A stretch of 64,000 nt of DNA from positions 3,895,501 through 3,959,500 of the forward strand of contig NZ_CALSBP010000002.1 in NCBI RefSeq assembly GCF_943373825.1. The letters run 5' to 3'. A program made the position numbers and the translations under genes. Below are positions 23,270 to 32,860 of the stretch, piece by piece. This DNA comes from Aquimarina spinulae. GTDB lineage: Bacteria > Bacteroidota > Bacteroidia > Flavobacteriales > Flavobacteriaceae. Numbering within the stretch: position 1 is the stretch's first letter; every line of letters starts with the position of its first letter. Below the pieces are notes generated by a model, which did not search any database, was not told the DNA's origin, and worked only from the letters and a program-made list of their open reading frames with translations.

Positions 23270-25276
23270 ATGGAGCACATTTCAAAGGAAAAAATAGAAC
23301 TACATTTTGACCGAAAAGAATACAAAGATGATCAGCTGATCTCATTATACCTCAAAATGCTTAAACCCAGGCTTATTGAAGAGAAAATGCTTGTGTTATT
23401 ACGACAAGGAAAAATATCTAAATGGTTTAGTGGTATTGGGCAAGAAGCAATATCTGTAGGGATAACAGCTGCTTTAGAAAACGAAGAATACATATTGCCA
23501 ATGCATCGCAATTTGGGAGTATTTACAGCGCGAGACATTCCTTTATACCGATTGTTTAGTCAATGGCAAGGAAAAGCAAATGGGTTTACCAAAGGGCGTG
23601 ATCGTTCTTTTCATTTCGGAACACAAGATTATAATATTGTAGGTATGATTTCTCACCTGGGACCACAAATGGGTATAGCGTGTGGTATCGCTATGGGGAA
23701 TCTTTTAAAAAAGAACAATAAAGTTACTGCGGTTTTTACGGGAGAAGGAGGAACTAGTGAAGGAGATTTTCATGAAGCGCTTAATGTAGCTTCGGTATGG
23801 AGCTTACCAGTACTATTCTGTATAGAAAATAATGGTTACGGGTTATCTACTCCAACCAGCGAACAATATAATTGTAAACACCTTGCAGATCGAGGCTTAG
23901 GATATGGTATGGAGTCTCATATTATTGATGGAAATAATATATTAGAAGTATATGATAAGGTAAGCAAATTAGCCAAAAGTATTAGGATCAATCCTCGACC
24001 GGTTTTATTAGAGTTTAAAACGTTTAGAATGCGAGGGCATGAAGAAGCAAGTGGAACAAAGTATGTGCCTAAGGAATTAATGGAGCAGTGGAGTGTTAAA
24101 GATCCCATAAAAAACTATAAGAATTATCTGATAGATCAGGGGATAATTTCTGATGAAGATGATCGTGAAAAAAAATCCACTATAAAAAAGGAAATAGAAT
24201 CCAATTGGGAGCGAGCAAATACTGAAGAAGCGATTGATGTTAATTTGGATAAAGAGTTAAATGATGTGTATACATCTTTTGATTATAAAGAAATAAAACC
24301 CGGTACCGATACAAAAGAACAAAGGTTGATCGATGCTATTTCTGATGGTCTAAAAGAAAGTATGCATCGGTATGATAAGCTTGTGATTATGGGGCAGGAT
24401 ATCGCAGAATATGGAGGAGTTTTTAAAATTACAGAAGGCTTTTTAGATGCATTCGGAAAAGAACGAGTACGAAATACTCCAATTTGTGAATCAGGAATTG
24501 TTTCTGCAGGGTATGGTCTGTCTATTAATGACTATAAGGCTGTTGTCGAAATGCAATTTGCAGATTTTGTGTCTTCAGGGTTTAACCCGATCGTTAATCT
24601 ATTAGCAAAATCAAATTATCGATGGAGCCAATCGGCAGATGTTGTGATTAGAATGCCTTGTGGTGCAGGTGTTGCGGCAGGGCCGTTTCATAGTCAGACT
24701 AATGAAGCTTGGTTTACCAAAACACCAGGACTTAAAGTTGTCTATCCTGCATTTCCGTATGATGCAAAAGGTTTGCTAGCTACAGCAATAGAGGACCCTA
24801 ATCCAGTATTGTTTTTTGAACATAAAGCACTATATAGAAGTATCCGCCAAGAGGTTCCCGAAGGGTATTATAATTTACCATTAGGTAAAGCTTCTGTGTT
24901 AAAGGAAGGAAAAGATATTACTGTCATAAGTTATGGAGCGGGTGTGCATTGGGCATTGGATGTGTTAGAAAAACATGCACACATCAATGCAGATCTTATT
25001 GATCTAAGAACATTGCAACCTTTGGATACAGATGCTATATATCAATCAGTGAAAAAAACCGGTAAAGTAATTATTTTGCAAGAAGACTCACTTTTTGGAG
25101 GTATAGCCTCGGATATTTCGGCATTAATTATGGAAAATTGCTTTACATCTCTTGATGCACCAGTAAAACGAGTAGCAAGTTTACAAACTCCGATTCCATT
25201 TGATACTAATCTTGAAACCCAATATTTAAGTAAAAACAGATTTGAAGAAGAATTGTTATTGCTATTAGAATTCTAG
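23270..25276 (+). CDS. Fused alpha-beta E1 of 2-oxoacid dehydrogenase
   Basis: 668 residues. Residues 1-310 are the E1 alpha half with the thiamine diphosphate region 'FTGEGGTSEGDFHEALNVAS' ... 'FCIENNGYG' and 'FRMRGHEEAS'; residues 340-668 are the E1 beta half ('IMGQDIAEYGGVFKITEGF', 'NYRWSQSADVVIRMPCGAG', 'SLFGGIASDISALI'). Separate subunits elsewhere are joined here, as is normal in Bacteroidetes. It decarboxylates a branched-chain 2-oxoacid (2-oxoisovalerate type) and passes the acyl group to lipoyl E2; in Flavobacteria this supplies branched-chain CoA primers. A strong terminator follows. Confidence 0.92.
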   Translation: MEHISKEKIELHFDRKEYKDDQLISLYLKMLKPRLIEEKMLVLLRQGKISKWFSGIGQEAISVGITAALENEEYILPMHRNLGVFTARDIPLYRLFSQWQGKANGFTKGRDRSFHFGTQDYNIVGMISHLGPQMGIACGIAMGNLLKKNNKVTAVFTGEGGTSEGDFHEALNVASVWSLPVLFCIENNGYGLSTPTSEQYNCKHLADRGLGYGMESHIIDGNNILEVYDKVSKLAKSIRINPRPVLLEFKTFRMRGHEEASGTKYVPKELMEQWSVKDPIKNYKNYLIDQGIISDEDDREKKSTIKKEIESNWERANTEEAIDVNLDKELNDVYTSFDYKEIKPGTDTKEQRLIDAISDGLKESMHRYDKLVIMGQDIAEYGGVFKITEGFLDAFGKERVRNTPICESGIVSAGYGLSINDYKAVVEMQFADFVSSGFNPIVNLLAKSNYRWSQSADVVIRMPCGAGVAAGPFHSQTNEAWFTKTPGLKVVYPAFPYDAKGLLATAIEDPNPVLFFEHKALYRSIRQEVPEGYYNLPLGKASVLKEGKDITVISYGAGVHWALDVLEKHAHINADLIDLRTLQPLDTDAIYQSVKKTGKVIILQEDSLFGGIASDISALIMENCFTSLDAPVKRVASLQTPIPFDTNLETQYLSKNRFEEELLLLLEF

Positions 25277-25337
25277 TTTTAATACAAGTTGTATTTATCC
25301 ATAAATACTATACATAACCTTACGTTTATTTTTTTTT

Positions 25338-25387
25338 AACACATTGTAAAATTTTAGTTGCTAAAATTTTACAATGTGTTTTGTTTT
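25338..25387 (+). terminator. Terminator with perfect 20-bp stem
   Basis: Two perfectly complementary 20-base arms (25338-25357 and 25361-25380, beginning AACACATTG and ending CAATGTGTT) with a 3-base loop TTG, then TTGTTTTT. It ends the E1 transcript and insulates the polysaccharide locus. The stem is unusually long and perfect. Confidence 0.9.
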
Positions 25388-25473
25388 TAATCACCTGTTT
25401 TTTAGGTAGTTAAAAACGAATATTCTGTTAATTAAGGACTTTTTAGGTTAACAAAATATTATAAATTTTAAAT

Positions 25474-25530
25474 AGGGGTAAAATCCCCTTTAACATATGT
25501 TGTATGTTCTATAAGTAAATCTTAATTTCG
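25474..25530 (+). promoter_or_regulatory. Probable main promoter of the polysaccharide locus
   Basis: TTG at 25500-25502, a 20-bp spacer, and TAATTTCG at 25523-25530 (one mismatch to TAnnTTTG) match the flavobacterial promoter layout, with transcription expected to begin near 25536, about 55 bp before the first gene. Just upstream an inverted repeat AGGGG-TAAAAT-CCCCT (25474-25489) sits where an activator or repressor could bind. Confidence 0.5.
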
Positions 25531-25590
25531 CGCTGACTAAGCAAAAGCATGGTCTTTTAGACTAAAAAACAGGGGGTTAAAATATAATTC

Positions 25591-26589
25591 ATGAACGCGA
25601 AACAACTAGAACATCTTCGTTCTTCAACAATATTAGTGACTGGTGCAGCAGGATTTATAGGGTCTAATCTTTGCGAAGCACTTTTAGAAATAGGAAGTAC
25701 TGTAATAGGATTAGACAATTTTGCAACGGGGCACCAAAAAAATATCGATCCACTTTTAAAGAATTCTAACTTTACTTTTATTGAAGCAGATATTAGAAAT
25801 CTTGACGATTGCCATAAAGCATGTAATGGGGTTGATTTTGTATTGCACCAGGCCGCATTAGGTTCTGTGCCAAGATCAATCAATGATCCTATTACGACTA
25901 ACGATGTTAATGTAGGAGGATTTCTTAATATGCTGGTAGCCTCAAGAGATGCAGGGGTAAAACGTTTTATCTATGCTGCAAGCTCTTCGACATATGGTGA
26001 TTCTGAAGCTTTGCCAAAAGTAGAAGAAAAAATAGGGAAACCATTATCACCCTATGCTATAACTAAATATGTTAACGAACTGTATGCTGATAATTTTAAA
26101 AGAACATATGATTTAGATACTGTAGGGTTACGATACTTTAATGTATTTGGTCGTAAACAAGATCCTAATGGGGCATATGCTGCAGTTATTCCAAAATTTG
26201 TAATGCAGTTTATGAAATATGAATCCCCGATAATTAATGGAGATGGCTTATTCTCAAGAGATTTCACTTATATTGATAATGTAATCCAAATGAACTTACT
26301 GGCGATAGTTTCTGATAATGAAGAAGCTATAAATAATGTTTATAATACAGCTTACGGAGAAAGAACAACGCTAAACGAATTAACGGTTTTGTTAAAAGAA
26401 TATTTATCTACATATGACGCCGCTATTGCAGATGTAGATATTGTGTATGGGCCAGAACGTAAAGGTGATATACCACATTCTTTAGCATCTGTAGATAAAG
26501 CAAAAACACTTTTGGGGTATGCTCCAAAATTTGATATCAAATCAGGATTAAAAGAAGCCGTAAAATGGTATTGGAAGCATTTAAAATAG
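25591..26589 (+). CDS. UDP-N-acetylglucosamine 4-epimerase, WbpP/TviC-like
   Basis: 332 residues, short-chain dehydrogenase fold. NAD-binding GAAGFIG (18-24), serine of SSST near 131, YxxxK pair Tyr155/Lys159, and the diagnostic '[15 protein letters not shown]' (about 86-100) found in WbpP and TviC, which interconvert the C4 position of UDP-GlcNAc(A) and UDP-GalNAc(A). With the dehydrogenase that follows 31 bp later it should give UDP-GalNAcA or a related uronic acid for the surface polysaccharide. First gene of the locus. Confidence 0.9.
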   Translation: MNAKQLEHLRSSTILVTGAAGFIGSNLCEALLEIGSTVIGLDNFATGHQKNIDPLLKNSNFTFIEADIRNLDDCHKACNGVDFVLHQAALGSVPRSINDPITTNDVNVGGFLNMLVASRDAGVKRFIYAASSSTYGDSEALPKVEEKIGKPLSPYAITKYVNELYADNFKRTYDLDTVGLRYFNVFGRKQDPNGAYAAVIPKFVMQFMKYESPIINGDGLFSRDFTYIDNVIQMNLLAIVSDNEEAINNVYNTAYGERTTLNELTVLLKEYLSTYDAAIADVDIVYGPERKGDIPHSLASVDKAKTLLGYAPKFDIKSGLKEAVKWYWKHLK

Positions 26590-26620
26590 ACTCCAAATTT
26601 CTAGTAAATAAAGAATAACT

Positions 26621-27904
26621 ATGCAAAATATTAAGATTGCCATCATTGGATTAGGATATGTAGGGTTACCTCTAGCCAGATTATTTGCAACCAAATATCC
26701 CGTAATAGGTTTTGATATTAATGAAAAAAGAATCAAAGAATTACGTTCAGGAACCGATTCTACCTTAGAAGTAGAAGATGAGTTATTAAAATCAGTATTG
26801 AAAGATACTAATGATTTGGATAAAAACGGACTCTATTGTTCTTTTGATATAGAAGATATAAAAGGTTGTAATTATTATGTGATTACAGTGCCTACTCCGG
26901 TAGATAAAAATAACAGGCCAGATCTTACACCTTTGTATAAGTCTAGTGAAGCTGTTGGAAAAGTATTAAAAAAAGGAGATATTGTTATTTATGAATCTAC
27001 TGTATATCCAGGAGTTACCGAAGAAGAATGTGTTCCTGTACTGGAGCAAATAAGTGGATTGAAATTTAATGAAGACTTTTTTGCAGGATACTCACCAGAG
27101 CGAATTAATCCGGGGGATAAAAAACACACAGTAGAGAAAATCCTAAAAGTTACAGCAGGATCTACTCCAGAGATTGGAAAAAAAGTAGATGATTTATATG
27201 CCTCTATTATTACTGCAGGGACTCATCTTGCACCAACCATAAAAGTGGCAGAAGCAGCAAAAGTTATCGAAAATTCGCAAAGAGATATTAATATCGCTTT
27301 TGTTAATGAGTTGGCTAAGATCTTTAACCTAATGGATATAGATACCAATGATGTATTAGAAGCAGCGGGAACCAAATGGAATTTCCTTCCTTTTAAACCA
27401 GGACTTGTAGGTGGTCATTGTATTGGTGTCGATCCATATTATTTGGCTCAACGTGCGCAAGAATTTGGATATCATCCAGAAATTATCTTAGCAGGACGTA
27501 GATTAAATGATAGTATGGGACAGTATGTATCATCAGAAGTGATTAAGCTTATGGTGAAACACGATATTCATATAAAAGGCGCTAAAGTATTGGTGCTTGG
27601 TGTAACGTTTAAAGAAAATTGCCCTGATGTGCGTAATACAAGGGCAGTTGATGTTATTAGACAATTAGGTGATTTTGGAACCCATGTTACTGTATATGAC
27701 CCATGGGCAAATCCTGATGAAGTAATGCATGAATATAATCTGGAAACAACAATTGATTTACCAAAAGAAAAATATGATGCAGTAGTATTAACAGTTGCGC
27801 ATAAAGAATTTTTAGATATAGATTTAAAATCTATGCTTTCACCAAACGGTATTCTATATGATGTTAAAGGGATATTGAAAGAAAAGGTACACGGAAGATT
27901 ATAA
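26621..27904 (+). CDS. UDP-N-acetyl-hexosamine 6-dehydrogenase, WbpO/TviB-like
   Basis: 427 residues, normal for the family. N-terminal GLGYVGLPLA (10-19), central domain with Lys214 in 'VAEAAKVIENSQRDINIAF', catalytic Cys267 in 'GLVGGHCIGVDPYYL', and the C-terminal UDP-binding domain ('VLVLGVTFKENCPDVRNT'). Oxidises the C6 alcohol of UDP-HexNAc to a carboxylate with two NAD+, giving an acidic sugar nucleotide. Paired with the WbpP/TviC-like epimerase, as in Vi antigen and WbpO/WbpP O-antigen loci. Confidence 0.92.
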   Translation: MQNIKIAIIGLGYVGLPLARLFATKYPVIGFDINEKRIKELRSGTDSTLEVEDELLKSVLKDTNDLDKNGLYCSFDIEDIKGCNYYVITVPTPVDKNNRPDLTPLYKSSEAVGKVLKKGDIVIYESTVYPGVTEEECVPVLEQISGLKFNEDFFAGYSPERINPGDKKHTVEKILKVTAGSTPEIGKKVDDLYASIITAGTHLAPTIKVAEAAKVIENSQRDINIAFVNELAKIFNLMDIDTNDVLEAAGTKWNFLPFKPGLVGGHCIGVDPYYLAQRAQEFGYHPEIILAGRRLNDSMGQYVSSEVIKLMVKHDIHIKGAKVLVLGVTFKENCPDVRNTRAVDVIRQLGDFGTHVTVYDPWANPDEVMHEYNLETTIDLPKEKYDAVVLTVAHKEFLDIDLKSMLSPNGILYDVKGILKEKVHGRL

Positions 27905-27955
27905 TAGAATAGTCAACTGGTAGCATAACAAAATAACAATTTAAGACCAATTATT

Positions 27956-29497
27956 TTGAGCCAATTAAAAAAAGGGGCATTACTAACTTACCTAAAGATT
28001 TTCCTTACTAATGTTATAGGTATTGTGATTACACCTTTGATCGTTAGTTATTTGGGAAAAGATGAATATGGTATATTTAATGCAATTGGAGCATTAATAG
28101 GTACCATTGCTCTTTTGGATTTTGGTCTTACCAATACAGTTGTTCGGTTTATAGCTAAATATAGAGCAGAGAAAGATAGAAAAGGAGAAGAAAATTTTTT
28201 AGCTACAGTTGGAATATTATATTTTGTTATTTCTTTACTCGTTATTATTCTCGGGATTATTTTCTATTTCTTTATAGACTCATACTTTACTAAGTTTAGT
28301 GCCGAAGAACTCAGAATAGCCAAAGTAATGTTTGTTATTTTGATTTTTAATCTGGCAATTCAACTTCCCGGAATGATCTTTACAGGAATCTGTAAAGGAT
28401 ATGAAGCATTTGTATTTCCAGAATCTGTTAGTGTTATCCGATATCTTCTAAGGTCGGTGACAGTAGTAGCTGTACTTTTTTTAGGAGGTCGTGCCATATC
28501 GTTGGTAATAGTCGATTCGGTATTTAATATTCTTACCATTTCGGTATCTGCTTATTACGTGATTAAAAAACTTAATGTACGATTTAAATTGCATAAGCTC
28601 TCTAAAGCATTTATCAAACAAATATTAAAATATTCTAGTTGGATTTTTGTGTTTTCTATTGTAGGGATGCTACAGTGGAAATCTGGTAGTTGGGTGCTGG
28701 GGGCTATGAGTGTACCAAAAGTTTTAGGTATTTATGGTATTGGAATCGCCCTTGGAACGTATTACGGAGCTTTTTCTACTGCAATATCCAGTGTTTTTTT
28801 ACCTAGAGCAACACAAATGACAGTAAGAAATGCAACAGGAGAAGAGTTAACCGATATGATGATCAAGTTAGGTAGGTTATCTTTTATTGTGCTAATGTAT
28901 GTACTTAGTGCCTTTATACTGTATGGAGAACAATTTATTAATTTATGGGTAGGAGGAGGAGAGTTAGAAACCGATGGTAAGTATAATACACAAGAATGTA
29001 GAGAGATATACAGTATTGCATTGATCATCATGATAGGATATACTTTGCCATTACTGCAAGCATTTGGGAATTCTATTCTCGAAGCAAAAAACAAATTGTC
29101 TTTTAAAGCAATTCTATACCTTGTGTTTATGATTTTAGGTGCTGTACTGGGAGGATTTCTGGCAATCAAATATAGTGCATTAGGAATGATTTCTGGGTTG
29201 GTTGCAGGATGGTTAGTCGTACAAAATGTGATGAATTTTTATTATCATAAAAAAATAGGCTTAAATATCTTTCGATTTTTTAAAGAACTATTTCATAAAA
29301 CATTATTGGTCGTATTTGTTGTAATTTTTATCGGTTATTTTATTAATTATGTTCCTGGGGATGGCTGGTTGAATTTTGTGATAAAAGGAAGTATATATAC
29401 TGTGATTTTTGGGATACTTATGTATTTTGTAGGAATGCTTAACTATGAGAGAGAATTATTTTCAAAACCAATAGCCGCAGTACTAAAACGAAAATAA
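27956..29497 (+). CDS. Wzx-type oligosaccharide flippase
   Basis: 513 residues with about 12 to 14 membrane segments; the start 'ALLTYLKIFLTNVIGIVITPLIVSYLGKDEYGIFNAIGALIGTIALLDFGLTNTVVRFIAKY' region (residues 8-70) is typical of polysaccharide-specific MATE/MOP transporters (GxxxFxxxSLD-like 'LLDFGLTN'). It moves the lipid-linked repeat unit across the inner membrane. The frame begins with TTG at 27956; no ATG precedes the first membrane segment, so TTG is the likely start. Precedes the PP-loop gene by 6 bp. Confidence 0.9.
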   Translation: MSQLKKGALLTYLKIFLTNVIGIVITPLIVSYLGKDEYGIFNAIGALIGTIALLDFGLTNTVVRFIAKYRAEKDRKGEENFLATVGILYFVISLLVIILGIIFYFFIDSYFTKFSAEELRIAKVMFVILIFNLAIQLPGMIFTGICKGYEAFVFPESVSVIRYLLRSVTVVAVLFLGGRAISLVIVDSVFNILTISVSAYYVIKKLNVRFKLHKLSKAFIKQILKYSSWIFVFSIVGMLQWKSGSWVLGAMSVPKVLGIYGIGIALGTYYGAFSTAISSVFLPRATQMTVRNATGEELTDMMIKLGRLSFIVLMYVLSAFILYGEQFINLWVGGGELETDGKYNTQECREIYSIALIIMIGYTLPLLQAFGNSILEAKNKLSFKAILYLVFMILGAVLGGFLAIKYSALGMISGLVAGWLVVQNVMNFYYHKKIGLNIFRFFKELFHKTLLVVFVVIFIGYFINYVPGDGWLNFVIKGSIYTVIFGILMYFVGMLNYERELFSKPIAAVLKRK

Positions 29498-29503
29498 ATT
29501 GTA

Positions 29504-30787
29504 ATGGGAAAACTAACACTTCATACAATATCATATTCTGACGAAGGCAAAAAAATTGTTTATGATTATTCTGCCGAGGTTAATGTCCAGAAATATTTGG
29601 TGCAAGATAAACCGCTTTACTCTACATATGGTATTGATGTAAGTAGTGTGCCAGATAGTATAGCAGTAATCCCGTTTTTGTCTAATATCATGCCTATTGC
29701 ATGGTATGCAGGATTTACAGTTGAGGTAGAAGAAGTTGACGAAGATTTTTATAAAGCCTTAGAATTAGTACACAAAGAGTTTCTAAAGAGAGATTCATTA
29801 CATACGGTAAAAGGTAAACTAGAAGCTAAAAAACTGGTTAAAAACAAAATCATAGGAGATAAATCATCTATGTTGTTTAGTGGCGGAGTAGATGCTTATG
29901 CTACGTACATAAGGATTTTTGAAAAGAAACCTGATCTGATAACAATTCATGGGGCCGATATTGAGATAGATGACCATTCTCAATGGGAAGATTTTACCAA
30001 TTTTATTGAAACAGAGAAGCTATTAGAAAAAAATAATCAAGAATATATAGAAACAAATCTTAGAGAATTTTATACCTATCAGGTAGAACTCCTGCTTAAA
30101 GATATAGGGTGGTGGGGCAAAGTGCAACACGGTCTTGCTCTAATTGGTTCATTGGCACCATTGTCTTTTATCTACAAATATTCTTCTATCTACATTGCAT
30201 CATCATATACAGATCATATTGATATTGATTGGGGGTCTACTCCAGAAATAGATGAAAAGATTACATGGGCAGGAGGAGTAAAAGTATTTCATGACGGATA
30301 TGAACTAAAAAGGCAAGATAAAGTAGATTTGATAGCACAGTTTGCTTCGAATACTGATAATAAGTTTAAACTTAGAGTATGCTATTCTGAACTAAGAACA
30401 GAGTTTAATTGTAGTAATTGCGAAAAATGTTTTAGAACAATCTTAGGACTTATTTTAAATGGAAAGAATCCTAATGATTATGGTTTTAATGTTGATGAGA
30501 CTGTATATGATAAGTTTTATCAAGTATTAGAAATTGGTTCGGGGAGCAAAGGAGTAAAATACTTTTGGTGGGAACTCATGGAGAAAGCAAAAAATACAGA
30601 TCAGTTTTATGTTTTTAAGGATAAAGAAAAAGAAACTTCTCAAATCAATAAAATTAGAGATGGTAAGATCGATCAACTTTTAGAGCAAAAAATAAATACC
30701 TCTAACAAAGGAAAACAAAGGATTAGATTTATTATAAGAAATAAATTTCCCTGGTTACAAAAGTTATATAGAAAAATAAGATACTAA
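29504..30787 (+). CDS. QueC-like PP-loop ATPase in polysaccharide locus
   Basis: 427 residues. A 115-residue N-terminal domain without recognised motif precedes the PP-loop 'SSMLFSGGVDAYATY' (SGGVD at 126-130), which binds and splits ATP to adenylate an oxygen atom. Cysteines 293, 303, 306 and 309 (RVCYSE...NCSNCEKC) form C-x9-C-x2-C-x2-C, nearly the zinc site of QueC (7-cyano-7-deazaguanine synthase). The C-terminal 110 residues are basic. No other queuosine genes are near. Sitting between flippase and pyruvyltransferase, it may activate a carboxylate, for instance on a uronic acid, for amidation (inference). It could also be a relative of sugar amidotransferases of the WbpG group. Confidence 0.75.
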   Translation: MGKLTLHTISYSDEGKKIVYDYSAEVNVQKYLVQDKPLYSTYGIDVSSVPDSIAVIPFLSNIMPIAWYAGFTVEVEEVDEDFYKALELVHKEFLKRDSLHTVKGKLEAKKLVKNKIIGDKSSMLFSGGVDAYATYIRIFEKKPDLITIHGADIEIDDHSQWEDFTNFIETEKLLEKNNQEYIETNLREFYTYQVELLLKDIGWWGKVQHGLALIGSLAPLSFIYKYSSIYIASSYTDHIDIDWGSTPEIDEKITWAGGVKVFHDGYELKRQDKVDLIAQFASNTDNKFKLRVCYSELRTEFNCSNCEKCFRTILGLILNGKNPNDYGFNVDETVYDKFYQVLEIGSGSKGVKYFWWELMEKAKNTDQFYVFKDKEKETSQINKIRDGKIDQLLEQKINTSNKGKQRIRFIIRNKFPWLQKLYRKIRY

Positions 30788-30807
30788 ACAAAACAAAATT
30801 TAAACGT

Positions 30808-31779
30808 ATGAAATACGGACTACTGACATATGTTGAGAATAAGCGGTTTTTTAATGTTGGAGACAATATTCAAAGTTTGGCCGCAAAACAATTTTTACCA
30901 AACATCGATATTTTTCTAAATAGAGAGAAATTAGGTGATTATAAAGGAGAGCCGGTAAAGCTTATCATGAATGGTTGGTTTACTCATAATACTCATAATT
31001 GGGTTCCATCAAAAGATATTGATCCAGTATTTGTTTCTTTTCATATGAACAATACAGCTGCACCTGCAATGCTTAGTGAAAAAGGAATTGCTTACCTAAA
31101 AAAACACGAACCCATTGGATGTAGAGATCAGTTTACTGCAGATACATTAAAAGCTAAAGGAATTGATGCCTATTTTACAGGTTGCTTAACCCTAACCTTA
31201 GATTCTTATAAGGTCGATGATAGTGAGCGTGGAGAGGATATCTATATTGTAGATCCTTTATATAGCTACCCCAGGCCTGAAAAAGTTTTTTATAGTGCTA
31301 AGCATACTATAAAAAATATCCTTAATGGTACTGCTTTTCAGTTAAACAAAAAGAATAAACATCTTAAGAATTTTATCAGTAAGGATGTTTTAGATAAAGC
31401 CGAATTCATAAATCAAGAACCACCTTCTAATCAATATTCTGATGAAGAAAAATTCGAAATGGCAGAAGCACTTTTACGTAAATATGCAAAAGCTAAATTG
31501 GTTATTACGTCTAGAATTCACTGTGCATTACCATGCTTAGCCTTAGGTACTCCCGTGATTTTTGTAAATGGCTTTGATAGCTTTGTAGATTCTTGCCGAT
31601 TTGATGGGATTTTAGAACTCTTTAATCGAATTGATATCAATAGTAAAACAGGAGAGTTTACAACCAATTTTAATTTAGAAGGAAAAATAGATAAAAATAC
31701 TTCAGTGCAGAACCTTGAAAAACATCATGAGTTAGCTAATGCATTAAAAGAAAAGGTAAGAAACCAATTAAATAAATAA
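30808..31779 (+). CDS. Polysaccharide pyruvyl transferase family protein
   Basis: 323 residues. 'FNVGDNIQSLAAKQFLP' at the N-terminus and 'LVITSRIHCALPCLALGTPVIFVN' (about 231-255) with its conserved Arg-x-His are the family signature. Members move pyruvate from phosphoenolpyruvate to sugar hydroxyls as a ketal, which adds a negative charge. Some members act as polymerising or sugar-phosphate transferases instead. It follows the PP-loop gene by 20 bp. Confidence 0.88.
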   Translation: MKYGLLTYVENKRFFNVGDNIQSLAAKQFLPNIDIFLNREKLGDYKGEPVKLIMNGWFTHNTHNWVPSKDIDPVFVSFHMNNTAAPAMLSEKGIAYLKKHEPIGCRDQFTADTLKAKGIDAYFTGCLTLTLDSYKVDDSERGEDIYIVDPLYSYPRPEKVFYSAKHTIKNILNGTAFQLNKKNKHLKNFISKDVLDKAEFINQEPPSNQYSDEEKFEMAEALLRKYAKAKLVITSRIHCALPCLALGTPVIFVNGFDSFVDSCRFDGILELFNRIDINSKTGEFTTNFNLEGKIDKNTSVQNLEKHHELANALKEKVRNQLNK

Positions 31780-31795
31780 ATTTTCCAAAGGGGCT

Positions 31796-32860
31796 ATGGA
31801 CAAAAGTGTTAGTAATAAGATACGTATTCTTTCTTTCTATTCTATTTTTATGGTAGTGGTTTGCCATGCTTATAATTTAACGAATTTGAGCATCGAAACC
31901 AATAGAGAGGTAGTTTATTATATTGAATACTTATTTGCTTTAGAGTTATCGAACATCTTTATACCGATGTTCTTTTTTATCTCGGGTTTTCTTTTTTTTA
32001 GAAATCATGACCTATCGGTATTTACATTTAAAAGAAAGATTAAAAATAGATTTAAAACACTGGTGATTCCTTATTTTTTGTGGTGTGGATTGTGGTTTTT
32101 AATTGTATATGCTATCCAATTTATCCCCATACTGTCTCATTTTTTTGAAGAACCATTGCATCAAATGCCTTTATGGAAACAAGCGTGGCTGGCATTTGTT
32201 GATCCTATAAATTATACATTTTGGTTTATTAGAGAACTCATATTTTATATTTGGGTAACACCACTTATTTATCTGGCAATAAAATATTTAAAGTTTTATT
32301 TTTTAATTTTTTTATGCGCCTTACTCTTTTTAGAACAACCTAGCTTATTTTATGCTAATAATGTTTATTTATTTCAATACCTGGGATTATTTTCTTTTAC
32401 CTGCGGAGCATATACTTCTATTACAAAACTTAACATAATATCAAATTTTAAGACATCAACACATATACTGTCGGTAGTTATCTGGGGTATATGTATTTTT
32501 CTTAATTTTTATGTTCGCGATGCTTATGAAGAAACAGATATGATTGCTATACTCTGTAAACGAATAACCATGTTTGTTGGGTTTTTTACAGTTTGGACAA
32601 TGTATGATTTTATTAATAAAAGGTATGAACTTACAAATAAGCCACTTTATGGATATCGTTTTTTTATATATGCAGCTCATGGTGTAGCATTAACCTATTT
32701 TACTAAGATATATGTAAAATATATTGGAGAAAATGATATTATTTTATTGGGATTATTTTTTATAAGTTCTGTATTGGCAACCTTGGCTTGCGTATGGTGT
32801 GCAAAGTTGCTTCAAAAAACAACACCAAAAGTATATGCACTTTTAACAGGAAGTAGATAA
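31796..32860 (+). CDS. Acyltransferase-3 family membrane protein
   Basis: 354 residues with about ten membrane segments. 'IRILSFYSIFMVVVCHAYNL' (conserved His at about 24) and 'FIPMFFFISGFLFF' are typical of acyltransferase-3 (OafA/NodX-like) enzymes that transfer acetyl or other acyl groups to sugars in the membrane. Directly joined to the next glycosyltransferase gene (the stop is followed at once by ATG). Confidence 0.88.
   Translation: MDKSVSNKIRILSFYSIFMVVVCHAYNLTNLSIETNREVVYYIEYLFALELSNIFIPMFFFISGFLFFRNHDLSVFTFKRKIKNRFKTLVIPYFLWCGLWFLIVYAIQFIPILSHFFEEPLHQMPLWKQAWLAFVDPINYTFWFIRELIFYIWVTPLIYLAIKYLKFYFLIFLCALLFLEQPSLFYANNVYLFQYLGLFSFTCGAYTSITKLNIISNFKTSTHILSVVIWGICIFLNFYVRDAYEETDMIAILCKRITMFVGFFTVWTMYDFINKRYELTNKPLYGYRFFIYAAHGVALTYFTKIYVKYIGENDIILLGLFFISSVLATLACVWCAKLLQKTTPKVYALLTGSR

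Noticed and set aside
29504..30787. Assignment of the PP-loop protein as the queuosine enzyme QueC or as part of an antiphage system.
   Set aside because: No queuosine, CBASS or Qat-like partner genes are near; the neighbours are polysaccharide genes.
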